Source: an uncultured Clostridia bacterium (GTDB taxonomy: Bacteria > Bacillota > Clostridia > Christensenellales > CAG-138). Taken from it: a stretch of 64,000 nucleotides of DNA. Both the position numbers and the translations under genes were made by a program. This document shows positions 9,156 to 18,353 of the stretch, piece by piece; position 1 is the first letter of the stretch, and each line of letters starts with the position of its first letter. The notes beneath the pieces are model-generated. The model saw nothing but the letters and a program-made list of their open reading frames with translations, was not told where the DNA came from and did no database searches. The stretch spans positions 1 to 64,000 of the forward strand of contig CALVLD010000006.1 of NCBI GenBank assembly GCA_944336475.1, read 5' to 3'.

Positions 9156-9704
9156 TCATCGCCGAGGCAGCAGCTTCTGACGGAGATGTGTGTCAAACAG
9201 ACGGCACAGCAATGAGTAGATGGGGTCGTACACAAGAAAGAACAGCTCGATGGCCGGCACGAGTACCCACATGGGCAGCGTCGGTACGAATGTCAGAATG
9301 TCGTATCCAAACGCAAACTCGCACAATACCAGGCTTATCGCCGCAAGCATATTGAAGCAAAGCAGCTTCAGAATTACACGCAGAAAGGCGTCTGCAAACC
9401 TGTCGAGCAGGAGCTTTATGAGGGCGTAGTGTCCAAAAAAAGCGATGTAGAGCAGCGTAAACACCGAACTTCCGCATATAAGCAATGCGGCAGCGCTGAC
9501 AACGGCATACTCAATGCCCGCCGCAAGCAACCCGTGCCATTCACGGGCAGGAATCCATGTCATAACCGAGGCAACGAGCAGAAACAGGCATGAGGCAACA
9601 GGCGCATTCCCTGCGGTAAGCGATGCGGAAAACAGCATGAGCAGCGATACCGCTCCGCTCATCACCGTAGCCGCAAGGAGGGCGCTTGCATCCACCTTTT
9701 TCAT
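9156..9704 (-). CDS. Small polytopic membrane protein, third gene of DUF5685/J-domain operon, 182 aa
   Basis: Not assigned to a named family. From the ATG at 9704 (MKKVDASALLAATVMSG) the protein shows about five or six hydrophobic segments and ends with a basic tail (HLRQKLLPRR). The start sits one base past the stop of the J-domain gene (TGAT-ATG), so translation is probably coupled. Two further in-frame leucine/alanine-rich segments (ISLVLCEFAFGYD, MWVLVPAIELFFLVYD) look like helix pairs. Its constant association with the J-domain gene suggests the chaperone may act at the membrane; this is inference. Confidence 0.75.
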   Translation of the reverse strand: MKKVDASALLAATVMSGAVSLLMLFSASLTAGNAPVASCLFLLVASVMTWIPAREWHGLLAAGIEYAVVSAAALLICGSSVFTLLYIAFFGHYALIKLLLDRFADAFLRVILKLLCFNMLAAISLVLCEFAFGYDILTFVPTLPMWVLVPAIELFFLVYDPIYSLLCRLFDTHLRQKLLPRR

Positions 9705-9705
9705 A

Positions 9706-10311
9706 TCAGCGGCACCAGTAGCCACGGCGGAAAGCGCCGCAGCAGAGATTTGCACACAGCAGCGAGCCGCACAGGCTGCAGCTTCGACTGTTGAATATCG
9801 TGGCGGTATCGAACGATGAGCCGCTTTGCTGACCACGCATGGAGACAAGAGCGCTCCTGTATTCAAAGTTGTCGGGATCCATATTCACTGCACGGGAGAC
9901 ATACTCATATGCCGCGGCAAACTGCCCTTTGCGGTAGCAGCACATACCATAGAGGAAGTTCCACTCGGCGTTGCGGAGGGGGATCGAGTTAAGAACGGCC
10001 ATTGCGGCATCCACCGCTCCGTTGTTGAGGAAGTTGCGCACCCGAGCAAATTCGGAGGCATAGTCGCCCGAGTACGAGCTCCTGCCGGCTCCGGAGTAGC
10101 TCGTGCCGGAACGGTCGCCAGACTGAGCGCTGCCGTTTTTGAGCATATCGTAGGCGGCGTTTATCTGTTTCATCTTCTCCTCCGCCTGCTTTTTCAGTGC
10201 AGAGTCCTGATACCTGTCGGGGTGATATTTTTTTACCAGTTTGAGGTATGCCGCCCGTATCTCCTCCTGCGAGGCATTGGGGGATACCCCGAGCACTTCA
10301 TAAGGATTCAT
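9706..10311 (-). CDS. J-domain (DnaJ-like) protein with Cys-rich tail, 201 aa
   Basis: A co-chaperone expected to stimulate an Hsp70 ATPase. An N-terminal J domain (residues 1-60, [19 protein letters not shown]) contains the essential HPD at residues 30-32. A Ser/Gly/Tyr-rich linker is followed by a TPR-like helical segment ([33 protein letters not shown]) and a short Cys-rich end ([15 protein letters not shown]). There is no G/F region or zinc finger of true DnaJ, so it is a specialised J protein. The ATG at 10311 overlaps the stop of the preceding DUF5685 gene and follows AGGGAG; a TTG one codon earlier is less likely. Confidence 0.88.
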   Translation of the reverse strand: MNPYEVLGVSPNASQEEIRAAYLKLVKKYHPDRYQDSALKKQAEEKMKQINAAYDMLKNGSAQSGDRSGTSYSGAGRSSYSGDYASEFARVRNFLNNGAVDAAMAVLNSIPLRNAEWNFLYGMCCYRKGQFAAAYEYVSRAVNMDPDNFEYRSALVSMRGQQSGSSFDTATIFNSRSCSLCGSLLCANLCCGAFRRGYWCR

Positions 10312-11162
10312 CAAAAGCTCCCTTCTCTGGGTCTTTTCTTGTCAGAAGGATGCAAAACGGCGTTCGCTGTCGTACGCAGGCCGAAATGGACTATGTTATC
10401 AAGCAGCGTGCCGCACCGCCTTACATCGATCAGGTCGTATGCCAACTCGGCATTCGTGATGTACATATCGAGCAAAGCCCCCGCGAACTCGCCGTCACGG
10501 CCGCATCGGTTGAATACATTGTAAAGTCCCTTGCGCTCGTCGTTTGTGCGGTCATCCCACGCATCGCATATGTATATGAAGGAACCCACCGCACGCGCCA
10601 GCTCGCACATCGCAGGGAGAGCCGAGCTTTCCATAGGGTATGTCCCCACGAGATCCGACAGCATCTGCCCAAAGCGGGACGGCGCATCGTCAAAGCGGTC
10701 GGAATCCGCTGATTCGATATTGTAAATATCCTCCATGCCGCAGGAAATCACCGAGGCCGCCTCGGGGTAGCGAGACGAAGCTTTTTTTGCCCCTCCGGAG
10801 ACAAATGGGAGCAGCGCACGGCGAATGCCATCGCCGTCGCGAATGTCGTCCCGAATCTTGAAATCGCAGAGCATTACGCCCACTGCGGCACAAAAGTCGA
10901 GCTCGGGGCTCATGTTGACGCTCGGCACGCTTCCGCGCATGGGATGAGCGATGCAGACCTTTCTTGTAAAGGGAATGCCCGCCTCGGACTTTGAGAGCGA
11001 GGTCAAAAGTACGGTTAAGAATGTACAGTCATATGTAAGCGCAGCGCGGGAGGTAAACCCGTATCTGCCCATTGCGCGACACAGCCCACAGTAAAAGCCC
11101 TGATAGATCTCCGCATCGGAAAGGCTCAACCTTGACATACACGGCGAAATGTAGCCAAACAT
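10311..11162 (-). CDS. DUF5685 family protein, 283 aa
   Basis: A family of unknown function found in Clostridia, typically next to J-domain genes. The N-terminus [18 protein letters not shown] and the YCGLCRAMG motif are characteristic; a helical body contains DDIRDGDG and [10 protein letters not shown], acidic clusters that could bind metal. The frame is open upstream, but ATG 11162 follows GGAGGTG and gives the family start. It is the first gene of the operon DUF5685 - J protein - membrane protein (overlapping stops and starts). Confidence 0.85.
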   Translation of the reverse strand: MFGYISPCMSRLSLSDAEIYQGFYCGLCRAMGRYGFTSRAALTYDCTFLTVLLTSLSKSEAGIPFTRKVCIAHPMRGSVPSVNMSPELDFCAAVGVMLCDFKIRDDIRDGDGIRRALLPFVSGGAKKASSRYPEAASVISCGMEDIYNIESADSDRFDDAPSRFGQMLSDLVGTYPMESSALPAMCELARAVGSFIYICDAWDDRTNDERKGLYNVFNRCGRDGEFAGALLDMYITNAELAYDLIDVRRCGTLLDNIVHFGLRTTANAVLHPSDKKRPREGSF

Positions 11163-11312
11163 ATCCAAACACCTCCGCACATATTGTAAACCAAACCATA
11201 CAAATTTGCAATCGTGTAATGAGGTTTGCATGAAAAAACTATGTAAAATATGCAAAAACGGAGGGCGCTGAAAGGCTTGTTAAAAAATATGAATAAAAAA
11301 TGAAAAAGGGTC

Positions 11313-11341
11313 TTTATTTTTATACCGAAGTTTGGTATAAT
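11313..11341 (+). promoter_or_regulatory. Probable promoter of the BMP lipoprotein gene
   Basis: A perfect TATAAT at 11336-11341 has only a weak upstream hexamer (TTTATT, 11313-11318) at 17 bp. AGGAGG follows just before the start codon at 11403. Confidence 0.5.
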
Positions 11342-11402
11342 GATACCACCATATTGCCGTTGTCCGAAGAGGACAAGGCGAAATAATTAGGAGGATATTA
11401 CC

Positions 11403-12575
11403 ATGAAAAAGTTTCTGGCACTCATGCTGGTAGCACTACTCTCGATGGCTCTCTTTGTGGGCTGCACACCCGACGACGAGCCTGACCAGCCCGACGCTAC
11501 TGAAGGACCGGTCAGTGCTGCCGACATTCCCAATGAGATGACTTCCGACGATGGCAAGTACGAGATCGCTTTCGTAACCGACGTCGGTCAGCTCATGGAC
11601 AAGAGCTTCAACCAGGGCACTTGGGAGGGCTGCAAGCTCTACGCTTATGAGAATGACCTTTCCTACAAGTACTATCAGCCCGCCAATGGCGATCAGGCAA
11701 CCGATGATGATCGTATCAACGCCATGAAGGCCGCCTGCGACGGCGGTGCAAAGGTCGTTGTTGCCGCAGGATTCATGCAGGCCGCCGCTCTGAGGACTGT
11801 CGCTCAGGAGTATACTGATGTCAACTTCATCTTCATCGACGGTTGGGCAGTCACCGATGAGGTCGATGAGGACGGCAACGACATTGGTACTCCCCTTGAC
11901 AACTGCGCGGGTATCGCCTATGCTGAGCAGCAGTCCGGCTATCTTGCCGGCTATGCCGCCGTTATGGAAGGCTACACGAAGCTCGGTTTCTGCGGTGGTG
12001 GCGGTGGCGATAACCCTGCCTGCTGCCGTTACGGCTACGGCTTCCTCCAGGGCGCTGATGCCGCTGCCGCTGTAAAGGACGTAGATGTTGAGGTCAACTA
12101 CTCCTGGCAGTACGGTGCGACATTCTCCGCTTCCACTGAGCTCCAGACGATGGCTTCCGGCTGGTATGCTTCCGGCACAGAGGTCATCTTTGCTTGCGGC
12201 GGTGCCATGTTCGCTTCCATCACGAATGCCGCTGCTGAGAACGATGCCAAGGTCATCGGCGTTGACGTTGACCAGAGCTTCGAGTCCGATTACGTTATCA
12301 CCTCTGCTCTGAAGGGCCTCTCCGCTTCTGTTGAGTGGGCGCTTGCAAAGGTTTATGACGGCACCTGGAGCGACATCGGTGCAAAGACCACATCCCTCGG
12401 CGCTGCTGATGATGCTGTTGGCCTCCCCACCGAAACCTGGAGCCTCCAGAACTGGACCGTTGAGGAATACAACGCCCTCTTCGAGAAGATCAGGAGCGGC
12501 GAGCTCGTGATCGACGATCAGTATCCCACTGATCATGTGTTCGGGTTTGATAATGTGGCCGTGAACGTTATCTAA
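11403..12575 (+). CDS. BMP-family substrate-binding lipoprotein (Med/PnrA-like), 390 aa
   Basis: A periplasmic-binding-type lipoprotein of the basic membrane protein family; characterised members bind purine nucleosides for an ABC importer. The signal peptide MKKFLALMLVALLSMALFVGC has its lipid-attachment Cys at residue 21, followed by an acidic/Pro spacer. FVTDVGQLMDKSFNQGTWEG is the family's ligand-loop signature, and DANVIGVDVDQ-type and YVITSALKGLSASVEWAL segments are recognisable. No ATPase or permease gene is adjacent, so it is either an orphan binding protein or its transporter lies elsewhere. Ligand not deducible. Confidence 0.93.
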   Translation: MKKFLALMLVALLSMALFVGCTPDDEPDQPDATEGPVSAADIPNEMTSDDGKYEIAFVTDVGQLMDKSFNQGTWEGCKLYAYENDLSYKYYQPANGDQATDDDRINAMKAACDGGAKVVVAAGFMQAAALRTVAQEYTDVNFIFIDGWAVTDEVDEDGNDIGTPLDNCAGIAYAEQQSGYLAGYAAVMEGYTKLGFCGGGGGDNPACCRYGYGFLQGADAAAAVKDVDVEVNYSWQYGATFSASTELQTMASGWYASGTEVIFACGGAMFASITNAAAENDAKVIGVDVDQSFESDYVITSALKGLSASVEWALAKVYDGTWSDIGAKTTSLGAADDAVGLPTETWSLQNWTVEEYNALFEKIRSGELVIDDQYPTDHVFGFDNVAVNVI

Positions 12576-12594
12576 TCAAATTCAAACCTTTCTG

Positions 12595-12626
12595 CGGTGG
12601 ATGGGGCTTCCCATCCACCGTAATTT
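12595..12626 (+). terminator. Intrinsic terminator after the BMP lipoprotein gene
   Basis: CGGTGGATGGG and CCCATCCACCG form an 11-bp stem with a GCTT loop (12595-12620), followed by TAATTTT. Confidence 0.88.
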
Positions 12627-12692
12627 TATGCCTTGGGAAGCTTACCCGAGTCTCGTGCGTCTATATGGCGGAACGTATCGGAGGTGTACCGA

Positions 12693-14706
12693 ATGAAGCT
12701 GCGGATGCTTTGTCTTGTGCTCTGCATATGCCTTGCAGGGGCGGCGCTTGCAGGCTGTTCCGATAACAGTGTCATACTGACGATATTCCCTCCGAATGCA
12801 TGGCGACCCCAGCTTACCCCAACGGAGATACCCGTCCCAAGCTCCGTGACCACCCCAAGCTCCGTGCCGATGCCAACACCGACCCTCCTGCCCATCCCCC
12901 CCGCCGTCGAATGGGGATGCTCCACTCACGGCGGTGCAGGTCGGTGTGTTTGACGCCTGTGTGCTTGCCGTGGATGCGGAAGGCGTCATATGTGGGTGGG
13001 GGAGCCATACCGACCTTCACAGCGGCGGAGAATACGCATACATATCCGACACAGCACGGCAGATAGGGGTAATCCTCCCAAGCCGTGGCGGCGCAGGCCA
13101 TGCACAACGGCGGCGCTGCGCTCTGTGCAGACGGCCGTGTTTGGCTCTGGGGCGAAGGCTTCAACCGCAACATTTCTTGCAGGCGCAACACCCTTGAAAA
13201 CAGCGTCGGAATATCGACCGATGCTGAAAGCGGAACCACCCTCATTGCCCTCGACGAGAAAGGCTGAATATTACGGCCAATGACAATACCGTTGCCGCCA
13301 TACCCTATGGTAGCGCGCATGAGCTGAGGCCGGGAGTCGGTGCATACAGGGCAGTAGGACTTTCCGACATCGTCTCCGTATATGCAGGCAGCGGCCGCTA
13401 TGCCGCAGTAGATGCCCGTGGCATGGCATGGGTGTGGGGAGCATATACCCTGTATTACGATGACGGCACGACCGTTACGACCCCGGCGTCCGTGTGTCGG
13501 AGCTTGACGGAGATGTGAGCATACACATGGGCATATACGGCTGTGCCGCCGCACTTGCCGATGGCAGAGTAGCAGAGTGGAGCCTCCAAACGGATATTTA
13601 CCATGTTGATATGGCAATAGTCCATTTGGGCATGGTGATCCGTGACGATATAGCGCAGGCGGTAAATGCGGCCTGCGACACGGCATACGTCGTCGTGACC
13701 TCCTATGGAAGGGCGTTCGGCTGGGGAGACGACACATACGGTCAGCTTGGAAACGGCTCCGGCCATCTTGCGAACGGAGCTGTCCGAATCGCCTGCATCG
13801 ATGAGCCCATTGCTGATATAACCGGCTATGCCGGCGGTGTTGCGTGGTTCACGTCGAGCGGCGATGTGCGGTGGATGGCCGTAAATGTGGACGGACTGCC
13901 CATGGGAGACGGTGCGGTGACCTCCGAAAGGGAGGGCTACGGGGGCTCACAAACATATGCCGCATCAATGGCAACGGCAATGTGCCCGTTGCAATAGACC
14001 GTGACGGGGATGTATTCGTTGAGGACGCGGACGGAGCGGACGGAGTGGAGGGGCTGACCGATGCCGCATCCACCGCATTTATTAGTGCGGACGGTTCATG
14101 ATTCTATGCACTTGATACAAACGGGGAACTTTGGTATGTGGGCTGTGACGGACGCTGTTACTCCGCAAGCATGACAGAAAATGCCCCTAAGGGAATAACG
14201 GCGGATCGTGCAGTGCGGCGCTGGCAGACGGGATACCATGGCTCATCAATGCCCCCACAGGCGCCGAATGCCGGGTTTGGGTTCACTCCCGTTGAAATGC
14301 CGGCAAACGTGATTCAAATCGAATCCAATGAGCTCTTCGTGATATGCGGTACCGAGGACGGGAGCTTCATAATATTTACCGATTCTCCCTCCAATGTCAT
14401 ACCCACAGTTGACGCCCGTGAAATACTCATTACCGCACAATCGGACGGTGTAATAATGTCCCTCTGCGCCGACATGACTGTGATACGCTATGAAAGCGAC
14501 GATGTTGTGCCGATATGCCGGGGTACTTCCCGATGCATCATGACATGGTTGCGGACTTTACACCAACCTCCTGCGGCTGCGTGGCTGCCGTGACCGAGTG
14601 GGAAATGAGCGCCATGTTTACCATGTTCAATGCTGCCGCCGGAGACGGATACCAAACTTTTGTCCCTGCCCAAGCGCTGATATACAGATATATGCCGACA
14701 GAATAA
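12693..14706 (+). pseudogene. Decayed RCC1-repeat (beta-propeller) surface lipoprotein
   Basis: The ATG at 12693 (after GGAGG) starts a good lipoprotein signal (LVLCICLAGAALAGC) and a Pro/Thr linker, but the frame ends at 12953. RCC1-like coding continues in other frames: ICGWGSHTDLHSGGEY from about 12934, ALCADGRVWLWGEG from about 13085, YAAVDARGMAWVWGAY at about 13390-13445, AFGWGDDTYGQLGNGSGHL in the 13494-13997 frame, DRDGDVFVEDADG near 14000, and DTNGELWYVGCDG near 14115. These need at least five frame changes plus an in-frame TGA at 14099-14101. Intact RCC1 propellers bind proteins or surface ligands. Faint coding-like sequence may extend to about 14860. Sequencing error is unlikely to produce this many lesions in one gene. 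Confidence 0.85.
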
Positions 14707-14863
14707 GTACGACCGCTGCCGCCGGCGATGCTGCGCTGCATTCCTGTACCCAATGGGCATCGTCGCCGCCGAACGCCGAATATGGCAGTGCAGAAGTTGC
14801 GCACATCTCCCCAGAGGGCGCTGCCCCACTGCTTGCCGGGCGGCACAGCATTGCAAATACAAA

Positions 14864-14887
14864 CCGAGCGGCCTTACGACCGCTCGG
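14864..14887 (-). terminator. Terminator of greA
   Basis: CCGAGCGG and CCGCTCGG arms; on the minus strand the stem is followed by TTTGTATTT. It can also stop plus-strand transcription from the decayed RCC1 gene. Confidence 0.8.
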
Positions 14888-14912
14888 TTCACCGAATTGG
14901 TGTATATCTCGT

Positions 14913-15383
14913 CTACTGCTTTATGCCAAGTATCTCAAACTCTGATACTCCACCGGGGGTCTCGATCTCAACAACATCCCCGACCTTGTGACCCAGCACC
15001 CCACGGGCAACGGGTGAATCATCGGATATGCGGTTGTTGAAGGGATCGGCCTCGGCGATGCCGACTATTTGATACTCTGCATCGATGCCGAACGCCTTGT
15101 TGCGGATATGAACAGTGAGGCCGACTCTGACGGTGGAAATATCCGTCGCAGCCTCGTCGATTATGATGGCGTTACGAAGCATCGCCTCTGTCTCTGCGAT
15201 CTCGTACTCGTTCTTAGCCTGTTCCAGCTTTGCTGCGTCATACTCCGCATTCTCACTCAGGTCGCCAAAGCCACGGGCAACAGAGATCTGTTCTGCGATC
15301 TCCGCTCTGCGAACCGTCTTGAGGTACTCCAACTTCTTTTCGAGGTTCTTTGCGCCCTCACTGCTGAGATGAACATCTGCCAT
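14913..15383 (-). CDS. greA: Transcription elongation factor GreA, 156 aa
   Basis: Rescues backtracked RNA polymerase by stimulating transcript cleavage. The N-terminal coiled coil is clear (LEKKLEYLKTVRRAEIAEQI), and its tip has the conserved acidic stretch (GDLSENAEYDAAK), with the family D/E pair. The C-terminal FKBP-like domain has SDDSPVARGVLGHKVGD and ends FEILGIKQ. Length is standard. A near-perfect promoter lies 55 bp upstream, and a terminator follows, so it is monocistronic. Confidence 0.98.
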   Translation of the reverse strand: MADVHLSSEGAKNLEKKLEYLKTVRRAEIAEQISVARGFGDLSENAEYDAAKLEQAKNEYEIAETEAMLRNAIIIDEAATDISTVRVGLTVHIRNKAFGIDAEYQIVGIAEADPFNNRISDDSPVARGVLGHKVGDVVEIETPGGVSEFEILGIKQ

Positions 15384-15437
15384 AGTAAATTATCCTTTCG
15401 TAATAGAGCTTCCGCATACCCATCGAGGGTACGCCCA

Positions 15438-15466
15438 ATTATATGTAGCCCTTGTGAAAATGTCAA
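15438..15466 (-). promoter_or_regulatory. Promoter of greA overlapping the dusB stop codon
   Basis: Minus-strand TTGACA (15461-15466) and TATAAT (15438-15443) are separated by 17 bp. The -35 box includes the TGA stop of dusB, so greA initiation occurs at the very end of the upstream gene. Confidence 0.9.
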
Positions 15467-16443
15467 GCGGAAGTCAGCGAATCCCTGAAATTATACAAAA
15501 CGTTCAGCATTTCATCGGCGTTCCGAGCGGAGTTCACCAAACAGCGAAACTCCGTACTGCCGTGCATTCCGTGGGAATACCATGCCATGTGCTTGCGAAG
15601 CTCGGGCAGCAGCGAAGGCTCCTTCTCTTCAATAAAGCTCCTTGCATGGCGTATTGCCATATCCATTCGCTCAACATCCGTGGGAGGAGAATACGGCACC
15701 TCGTCCAGAGCACAGCGTATCTCCCTGAATATAAAGGGATCCCCCTGTGCGCCCCGTGCCACCATTATGCCTGCGCAGCCTGTGCGCTCCCGCATTGAGA
15801 GCGCCGCCTCGGCGGAAAAAATATCGCCGTTGCCTATCACAGGTATACTTACGGCGTCCACGACCTGTGCGATGATGTCCCAATCGGCAGAGCCTGTGTA
15901 CATGCTCTCCCTTGTGCGACCGTGCACGGTTACCATGGATGCGCCGCTCTGCTCACACATGCGGGCAAACTCAACGGCGTTGATGCTGTTTGCGTCCCAG
16001 CCTTTGCGGAACTTTACGCTCACCGGCAAGCGTGAGGCCCTCACCGTCGCCTCTATCACACGAGCCGCCCCGGGAATGTCACGCATGAGCGCCGAACCCT
16101 CGCCGTTGGAGGTAATCTTAGGCGCAGGACAGCCGCAGTTGATGTCAATAAGGCATATCTCATCGGCATATTCGTCACATATAACGCTTGTGATCTCAGC
16201 CATTATGTCCGGCTCGCTGCCAAAGAGCTGAACGGCGCACGGCCGCTCCTCATTTGCGGTGCGGATGAGCGAACGGGTCTTGCGGCTCCCATAGTGCATA
16301 CCCTTTGCGCTCACCATCTCGGTAAACGTCAGATCGCAGCCCTCCATGCGGCAGAGACGGCGAAAGCAATGATCCGTCACACCTGCCATGGGCGCCAACA
16401 GCACGGGAAACTCGTTTTGAAAATGTATGGGGAATGTGCTCAA
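15463..16443 (-). CDS. dusB: tRNA-dihydrouridine synthase (DusB-like), 326 aa
   Basis: An FMN- and NADPH-dependent enzyme that reduces uridines in tRNA D-loops. The TIM-barrel start LLAPMAGVTDHCFRRL, the catalytic-loop segment DINCGCPAPKITSNGEGSAL (active-site Cys), SVKFRKGWD and TVHGRTRESMYTG, and FMN-phosphate motif VIGNGDIFS are all present. Only 3 bp separate its start from the end of the gene upstream. DusB subfamily is the usual assignment in Firmicutes. Confidence 0.95.
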   Translation of the reverse strand: MSTFPIHFQNEFPVLLAPMAGVTDHCFRRLCRMEGCDLTFTEMVSAKGMHYGSRKTRSLIRTANEERPCAVQLFGSEPDIMAEITSVICDEYADEICLIDINCGCPAPKITSNGEGSALMRDIPGAARVIEATVRASRLPVSVKFRKGWDANSINAVEFARMCEQSGASMVTVHGRTRESMYTGSADWDIIAQVVDAVSIPVIGNGDIFSAEAALSMRERTGCAGIMVARGAQGDPFIFREIRCALDEVPYSPPTDVERMDMAIRHARSFIEEKEPSLLPELRKHMAWYSHGMHGSTEFRCLVNSARNADEMLNVLYNFRDSLTSA

Positions 16444-16446
16444 CTG

Positions 16447-17055
16447 TTACGGGTTTGGCGAGGGGGAAAGCTGCGAGTAGTCCGGAGTGGGCAGAACCTC
16501 ACCCTCGGGATTCTCCTCCAGTATCTCAAGCTCAGTTATGAGCCAGCGACCATCGACACGGGCAAGCTTTACAAGGTAGCGTATCGATGTCCACTCGGGA
16601 ATATCGGCCTCCACGGCGTCGGAGTTTGCACTGCCGCTTATGGACGGTATCCTCTCCACATAGCGGTATGAGGCGGTGCGGCTCCACGGAAACACGCTGA
16701 GCCCCTCAATGTCATAGCGGTAGTCGTATGAATCGATGGTGTAATCGGCGTAGATGCCCTCGTACAGCAGATAGTCGGAATTGACAAATTCCTCGGTGAA
16801 GTATGATTTGAGGTCAGCCACAGCCCCCTCAGTCAGCACCGTCTCCGCACGGAGTGCCATACCCTCCGTCACGATGATGTAGGTATTGCTGATATAGTAT
16901 GCCTCAACAAACACCCCCACGCACACGAGGAGTGCCGCCGTCGCCATCAGAATGAGACGCAACACATACCAGAGCCCACGACGAGTCGCACGCAGCGTAT
17001 CGGCAGGATCGGCCATTTTGCGGTTTTTATTCTCCCTCTGCTTCATTTGGGTCAC
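16447..17055 (-). CDS. Single-pass membrane protein of unknown function, about 199-202 aa
   Basis: No family recognised. A basic cytoplasmic N-terminus (RENKNRKM) leads to one transmembrane segment (LRLILMATAALLVCVGVFVEAYY, near residues 32-54). An extracytoplasmic domain of about 145 residues follows with several aromatic clusters (NSDYLLYEGIYADY, YRYDIEGLSVFPW). Its alpha/beta pattern ending IRYLVKLARVDGRWLITELEI resembles NTF2-like domains. The first frame-open start is GTG 17055, overlapping the TSCPD stop; ATG 17046 is the alternative. It is in an operon with the TSCPD gene and dusB, but this says little about role. Confidence 0.75.
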   Translation of the reverse strand: MTQMKQRENKNRKMADPADTLRATRRGLWYVLRLILMATAALLVCVGVFVEAYYISNTYIIVTEGMALRAETVLTEGAVADLKSYFTEEFVNSDYLLYEGIYADYTIDSYDYRYDIEGLSVFPWSRTASYRYVERIPSISGSANSDAVEADIPEWTSIRYLVKLARVDGRWLITELEILEENPEGEVLPTPDYSQLSPSPNP

Positions 17056-17300
17056 TTGCCGAGCGCCTGGCGGATGGCGCGGGAGAGCTGGTCTCCGCAG
17101 GAGGTTTGACTGCTGCCGCAGCGTATGCCGGAGAGCCTCTCCAGGGCGAACTCGGCGGGCATGCCCTCCAGCAGGCTTGCAATGGACTTAAGGTTGCCGT
17201 TGCAGCCGTTGGTGAACACGATGTTGTGGAGGATGCCGTCCTCGATATCAAAGTCGATCATTGTCGAGCATGTGCCCGACGTACGGTATGTGTGATGCAT
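17052..17300 (-). CDS. TSCPD-domain protein (TIGR03905 family), 82 aa
   Basis: A small family protein of unknown function, often annotated as an uncharacterised TIGR03905 member. The TSCPD domain also occurs as the C-terminal tail of some B12-dependent ribonucleotide reductases. The hallmark TSGTCSTMIDFDIEDGIL at the N-terminus and GCNGNLKSIASLLEGMP are present; CGSSQTSCGDQLSRAI carries two more conserved Cys, suggesting metal binding. An ATG start at 17300 follows AGGATA. It overlaps the following membrane-protein gene. Confidence 0.88.
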   Translation of the reverse strand: MHHTYRTSGTCSTMIDFDIEDGILHNIVFTNGCNGNLKSIASLLEGMPAEFALERLSGIRCGSSQTSCGDQLSRAIRQALGK

Positions 17301-17339
17301 AACAGTATCCTTTCGTAGTCCATATGAATCAGACGCAGT

Positions 17340-18182
17340 TCACAGCCTAAAACTCCCCTCAAACACCCTCTCGGCAGGGCCGCTCATGTAGATGCTGCCC
17401 ACGCCGTCCCACTCTATGCGGAGAGCGCCAAGCGGCACGCGCACGGTGACTATCCTGTCGGTAAGGCCGCTCCTTATGCAGGCGGCGGCGGCGGCAGAGG
17501 CGCCCGTGCCGCAGCAGAGGGTCGCACCGCAGCCTCGCTCCCAACTGCGGAGCACCACGGTGCGCCTATCCTCCACCTCGGTGAAGGCGACATTGGTCTT
17601 TTCGGGGAAGAACTCGTGATGCTCAAGCGCAAGGCCGAAACGCTCTATATCGAGCGCACGGACATCGTCCTCAAACACCACAAGCTGCGGAATGCCGGTG
17701 TTGACGGCGGTTGCGGTAAACTCGCGCCCGTCGGCTAATATGGGCCTGCGTATGAATTCCTCTTCGGGGATGCTCATGGGTATGTTCTCTGACGCAAAGC
17801 TCGGCACGCCCATATCGACACGCACGGCCTTGACCTCGCCGTCCAGCATGAGGAGCTGAGGACGCTTTATGCCTGAGAGCGTTTCAACTGAAAAACCGTC
17901 GCAGGGGATTATCCCCTCCTCATATATGAAGCGGGCAAAGCAGCGCATACCATTGCCGCACATCTGTGCCTCAGTACCGTCGCTGTTGAACACAAGCATA
18001 CGCACATCGGCAAGTCCGCTTTCCTTAGCAACAAGCAGACAGTCGCCGCCCACACCCGTCCTGCGGTTGCAGATACGCCTTGCCAGCTTAGGCATCTCGG
18101 CAGGGGAAAAACGAGCCTCCCTGTCGTCGATCACTATCATATCGTTGCCAAGCCCGTGCAGCTTTACAAACCTCAAATCCAT
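17340..18182 (-). CDS. dapF: Diaminopimelate epimerase DapF, 280 aa
   Basis: Interconverts LL- and meso-diaminopimelate for lysine and peptidoglycan. Both catalytic cysteines are visible: C75 in QMCGNGMRC and C224 in LCCGTGASA. The substrate motif LHGLGNDMIVID opens the protein, NTGIPQLVVF follows mid-way, and the length is standard. This implies meso-DAP is made. It lies alone, 157 bp from the nearest upstream divergent gene. Confidence 0.97.
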   Translation of the reverse strand: MDLRFVKLHGLGNDMIVIDDREARFSPAEMPKLARRICNRRTGVGGDCLLVAKESGLADVRMLVFNSDGTEAQMCGNGMRCFARFIYEEGIIPCDGFSVETLSGIKRPQLLMLDGEVKAVRVDMGVPSFASENIPMSIPEEEFIRRPILADGREFTATAVNTGIPQLVVFEDDVRALDIERFGLALEHHEFFPEKTNVAFTEVEDRRTVVLRSWERGCGATLCCGTGASAAAAACIRSGLTDRIVTVRVPLGALRIEWDGVGSIYMSGPAERVFEGSFRL

Positions 18183-18353
18183 ACTTCACCGCCTTACGCC
18201 GAAAACCCGGCACATTCTCACGCATACATTATACCTGAACCGTGCCGTAAAATCAACCGTCCGCATGACTATGCGGATATATTTTGCGGTATCATTGTAT
18301 TTTTTTGCGTGCGGTGTTATCCTTTTGGTAAACATGGGACGGGGGTGAAGGAA

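Noticed and set aside
11436-12536. 366-codon open frame antisense to the BMP lipoprotein gene
   Set aside because: It mirrors the plus-strand gene; composition (Val/Gly/Ile/Leu runs) is the reverse-complement image of GC-rich codons, and it has no ribosome-binding site or family similarity.
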